Assembly (NCBI GenBank): GCA_910588175.1
Contig: CAJUQQ010000048.1
Coordinates: 1-14,394, forward strand
Length of the DNA stretch: 14,394 nt
Reading direction: 5' to 3'
Source of the DNA: an uncultured Oscillibacter sp.
GTDB lineage: Bacteria > Bacillota > Clostridia > Oscillospirales > Oscillospiraceae
This document shows positions 12,787-14,394 of this stretch, in pieces. The first letter of the stretch is position 1, and each line of letters begins with the position of its first letter. Made by a program: the position numbers and the translations under genes. The notes below the pieces were generated by a model. It was not told where the DNA came from and searched no databases. It was given only the letters and a program-made list of their open reading frames with translations.

Positions 12787-14130
12787 ATGATCTTACTGGC
12801 AAACGGCAGGCTTATCACCCGGGACCCCAGCGGCACGGGCTATCTGCCCGACGGCGGCGTGGTCACCGACGGCGGGAACATCGTAGAGGTGGGCGAAACC
12901 GCCGCGCTGAAAGCCAAGTATCCCCAGGCGGAGTTTGTGGACGCCAAGGGCGGCGTGATCATGCCCGGCCTGATCAACGCCCACACCCATATTTACTCCG
13001 CCCTGGCCCGGGGCCTCTCCATCAACGGCTACGCCCCCACCAATTTCTACGAGGTGCTGGACGGCCAGTGGTGGTACATCGACCGCCACCTGGATCTGGC
13101 GGCCACCAGGGCTTCCGCGCAGGCTCTTGTCATCGACTCCATCAAGCAGGGCGTCACCACCATCTTTGACCACCACGCTTCCTTCTGCGAGATTCCCGGC
13201 TCCCTGATGGAAATCGCCAAGGTCACGGAGGCCATGGGCATGCGGGCCTGCCTCTGCTATGAGGTCAGCGACCGGGACGGGGAGGAGAAGTCCCTCCAGT
13301 CCGTCCAGGAGAACAAGGACTTCATCGACTACTGCGAAAGCCATCCCTCCGATATGCTCAAGGCCATGTTCGGCGGCCACGCTCTGTTTACCATCTCCGA
13401 CAAGACCTTTGACCGGATGGTTTCCGCCAACAGCGGCCGGGTGGGCTACCACATCCATGTCTCCGAGGGCATGAACGATGTCTACGACAGCCTCCAGAAC
13501 TACGGCCGCCGCCCGGTGCAGCGTCTCCAGGACCACGGCATCCTGGGTCCCAAGACCATTTTGGGTCACTGCATCCACGTGAACACGGCGGAAATGGACA
13601 TCATCAAAGAAACGGACACCATGTGCGTCAACAACCCGGAAAGCAACATGGGCAACGCCGTGGGCTGCTCCCCGGTGCTCCAGCTCTACAAGAAGGGCAT
13701 CCTGGTGGGCCTGGGCACCGACGCCTATACCAACGACATGCTGGAGAGCATCAAGGTGGCCCTGACCATCCAGCGGCACAACGCCTGCCTCCCCGGCGTG
13801 GGCTGGTGCGAGGTGACGGACATGCTGTTTAAGAACAACGCCAAGATGGCCCAGCGGGCGGGCTTCCCCGAGATGGGCGTGCTGAAGGCCGGGGCGGCGG
13901 CGGACGTGATCGTCATGGACTACAAGCCCTTCACGCCGTTTTCCGACGCCAACATCGACGGGCACATGCTCTTCGGCATGACGGGCCGCCAGTGCCAAAC
14001 GACGATGATCAACGGCAAAATTCTGATGAAGGACCGCCAGCTGACGGGAATCGACGAAGAGGCCGTCAACGCGGAAATCCTCCAGGTTTCCAAGAAGCTG
14101 TGGGGGACCTTGAACCACTGCGAATATTAA
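12787..14130 (+). CDS. ssnA: Putative aminohydrolase SsnA (amidohydrolase superfamily)
   Basis: This 447-residue cytoplasmic metalloenzyme has the deaminase-type amidohydrolase motifs: GLINAHTHIYS (H66, H68), FDHHAS (127-132), YHIHVSEG (H222, H224), GHCIHVN (H261, H264) and GLGTDAYTNDM (D312). A small beta-sandwich is formed by both ends (1-57 and about 375-430). Relatives deaminate purine- or pyrimidine-type rings. In E. coli and gut anaerobes ssnA sits in the xdh-ygfK-ygeXYW-hyuA cluster for selenium-linked anaerobic purine breakdown. The exact substrate of SsnA is not settled. The ATG at 12787 has AGGAGG 9 nt upstream; the longer frame covers the leader and is not used. Expression is probably controlled by the structured leader. 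A terminator-like hairpin follows, so it may be transcribed alone. Confidence 0.92.
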   Translation: MILLANGRLITRDPSGTGYLPDGGVVTDGGNIVEVGETAALKAKYPQAEFVDAKGGVIMPGLINAHTHIYSALARGLSINGYAPTNFYEVLDGQWWYIDRHLDLAATRASAQALVIDSIKQGVTTIFDHHASFCEIPGSLMEIAKVTEAMGMRACLCYEVSDRDGEEKSLQSVQENKDFIDYCESHPSDMLKAMFGGHALFTISDKTFDRMVSANSGRVGYHIHVSEGMNDVYDSLQNYGRRPVQRLQDHGILGPKTILGHCIHVNTAEMDIIKETDTMCVNNPESNMGNAVGCSPVLQLYKKGILVGLGTDAYTNDMLESIKVALTIQRHNACLPGVGWCEVTDMLFKNNAKMAQRAGFPEMGVLKAGAAADVIVMDYKPFTPFSDANIDGHMLFGMTGRQCQTTMINGKILMKDRQLTGIDEEAVNAEILQVSKKLWGTLNHCEY

Positions 14131-14156
14131 TAGCGTGTTTGATTGAAAGAAGGGCA

Positions 14157-14211
14157 GGCTCCGAAGAAATGGCCTGACCTGGGGGTCAGGCCCCACAGGA
14201 GCCGTTTCTTC
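14157..14211 (+). terminator. Terminator-like hairpin after ssnA
   Basis: The inner stem GGCCTGACC/GGTCAGGCC (14171-14179/14184-14192, loop TGGG) lies inside an outer stem GGCTCC/GGAGCC (14157-14162/14198-14203). This is followed by GTTTCTTCC. The T run is broken, so efficiency is uncertain. Confidence 0.6.
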
Positions 14212-14394
14212 CCCAAACGCCAGATTAGTGGCAGCGAGGAGGACCGGACAGTCCTTACATCGCCCACCAATCCCCCGCTTGCACCACGCCGCGGGCAGAA
14301 ATCTTGCGTAACAAACCGTCTGCACCCTGTCGCGCCCCTCGTTTTCTCTCTTCCACCGTGCACGGCGCATTCTCTCTTTTCGCAAAAGAGAGAA
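14212..14394. other. Right-edge intergenic sequence with palindromes
   Basis: No supported gene. A perfect 10-bp palindrome CCGTGCACGG lies at 14356-14365. A perfect 11-bp hairpin TTCTCTCTTTT/AAAAGAGAGAA with the loop CGC occupies 14370-14394, ending exactly at the window edge. A related TTTTCTCTCTT run is at 14342-14352. What follows to the right is unknown. Confidence 0.45.

Noticed and set aside
12793..14385. 530-codon minus-strand open frame opposite ssnA
   Set aside because: The composition (Val/Gly/His/Ala runs) is that of the reverse complement of a GC-rich gene. ssnA on the other strand has full family motifs, leader, promoter and ribosome site.
1..14394. CRISPR array, tRNA, rRNA or phage genes
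   Set aside because: I saw no regularly spaced direct repeats, no cloverleaf-type sequence with a TTCRA-type arm, no rRNA signature and no phage structural or lysis genes.

Overview
The window looks like chromosome of a GC-rich Gram-positive anaerobe in the class Clostridia, probably a gut Oscillospiraceae-type bacterium (Flavonifractor/Oscillibacter/Intestinimonas-like). This rests on the many G/C-ending codons, AGGAGG-type ribosome sites, Firmicutes genes such as ymdB, nrdR, an EndoA-like mazF and a YhaO-like exonuclease, and a final gene, ssnA, typical of anaerobic purine-degrading gut bacteria. The taxonomic call is inference; there is no rRNA in the window.

Left end (1-1884): an accessory region. 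It holds a hairpin-rich stretch without a convincing gene, a short sigma-70 region-4-like factor of the kind carried by Clostridia integrative and conjugative elements (minus strand), a 455-base gap, a lower-GC gene remnant, and a 165-bp element that is one long imperfect palindrome. That element sits between the remnant and the chromosomal genes. It supplies the start of the remnant's open frame and the stop codon of the neighbouring exonuclease gene.

Middle (1882-9152, all minus strand): housekeeping genes in short transcription units. One unit is ymdB, then a YbaK-family tRNA deacylase, then a YhaO/SbcD-like exonuclease. Next come nrdR with its own promoter and terminator, a hypothetical gene, a small secreted protein gene, mazF, a lipoprotein gene, and the bifunctional NAD(P)H-hydrate repair enzyme. 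The nnr-lipoprotein-mazF order recalls the Bacillus acpS-ydcC-alr-ndoAI-ndoA block, but alr and the antitoxin are absent between lipoprotein and toxin.

Right (9372-14394): a membrane-anchored HTH regulator (plus) with a textbook terminator. A convergent two-gene operon (minus) encodes a HAD hydrolase and a PHP phosphoesterase, overlapping by ATGA. A DtxR/MntR-like metal regulator (plus) follows. The last gene is ssnA (plus), preceded by its own promoter and a structured leader that contains an intrinsic terminator. That terminator is mutually exclusive with an upstream stem, which is the architecture of a transcription-terminating riboswitch.

The strongest candidates for a second look are the ssnA leader, the hairpin that hides the ribosome site of the sigma-like gene, and the 165-bp palindromic element. 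Four promoters share an unusual TTGCG(T/C) -35 box with an exact 17-bp spacer.
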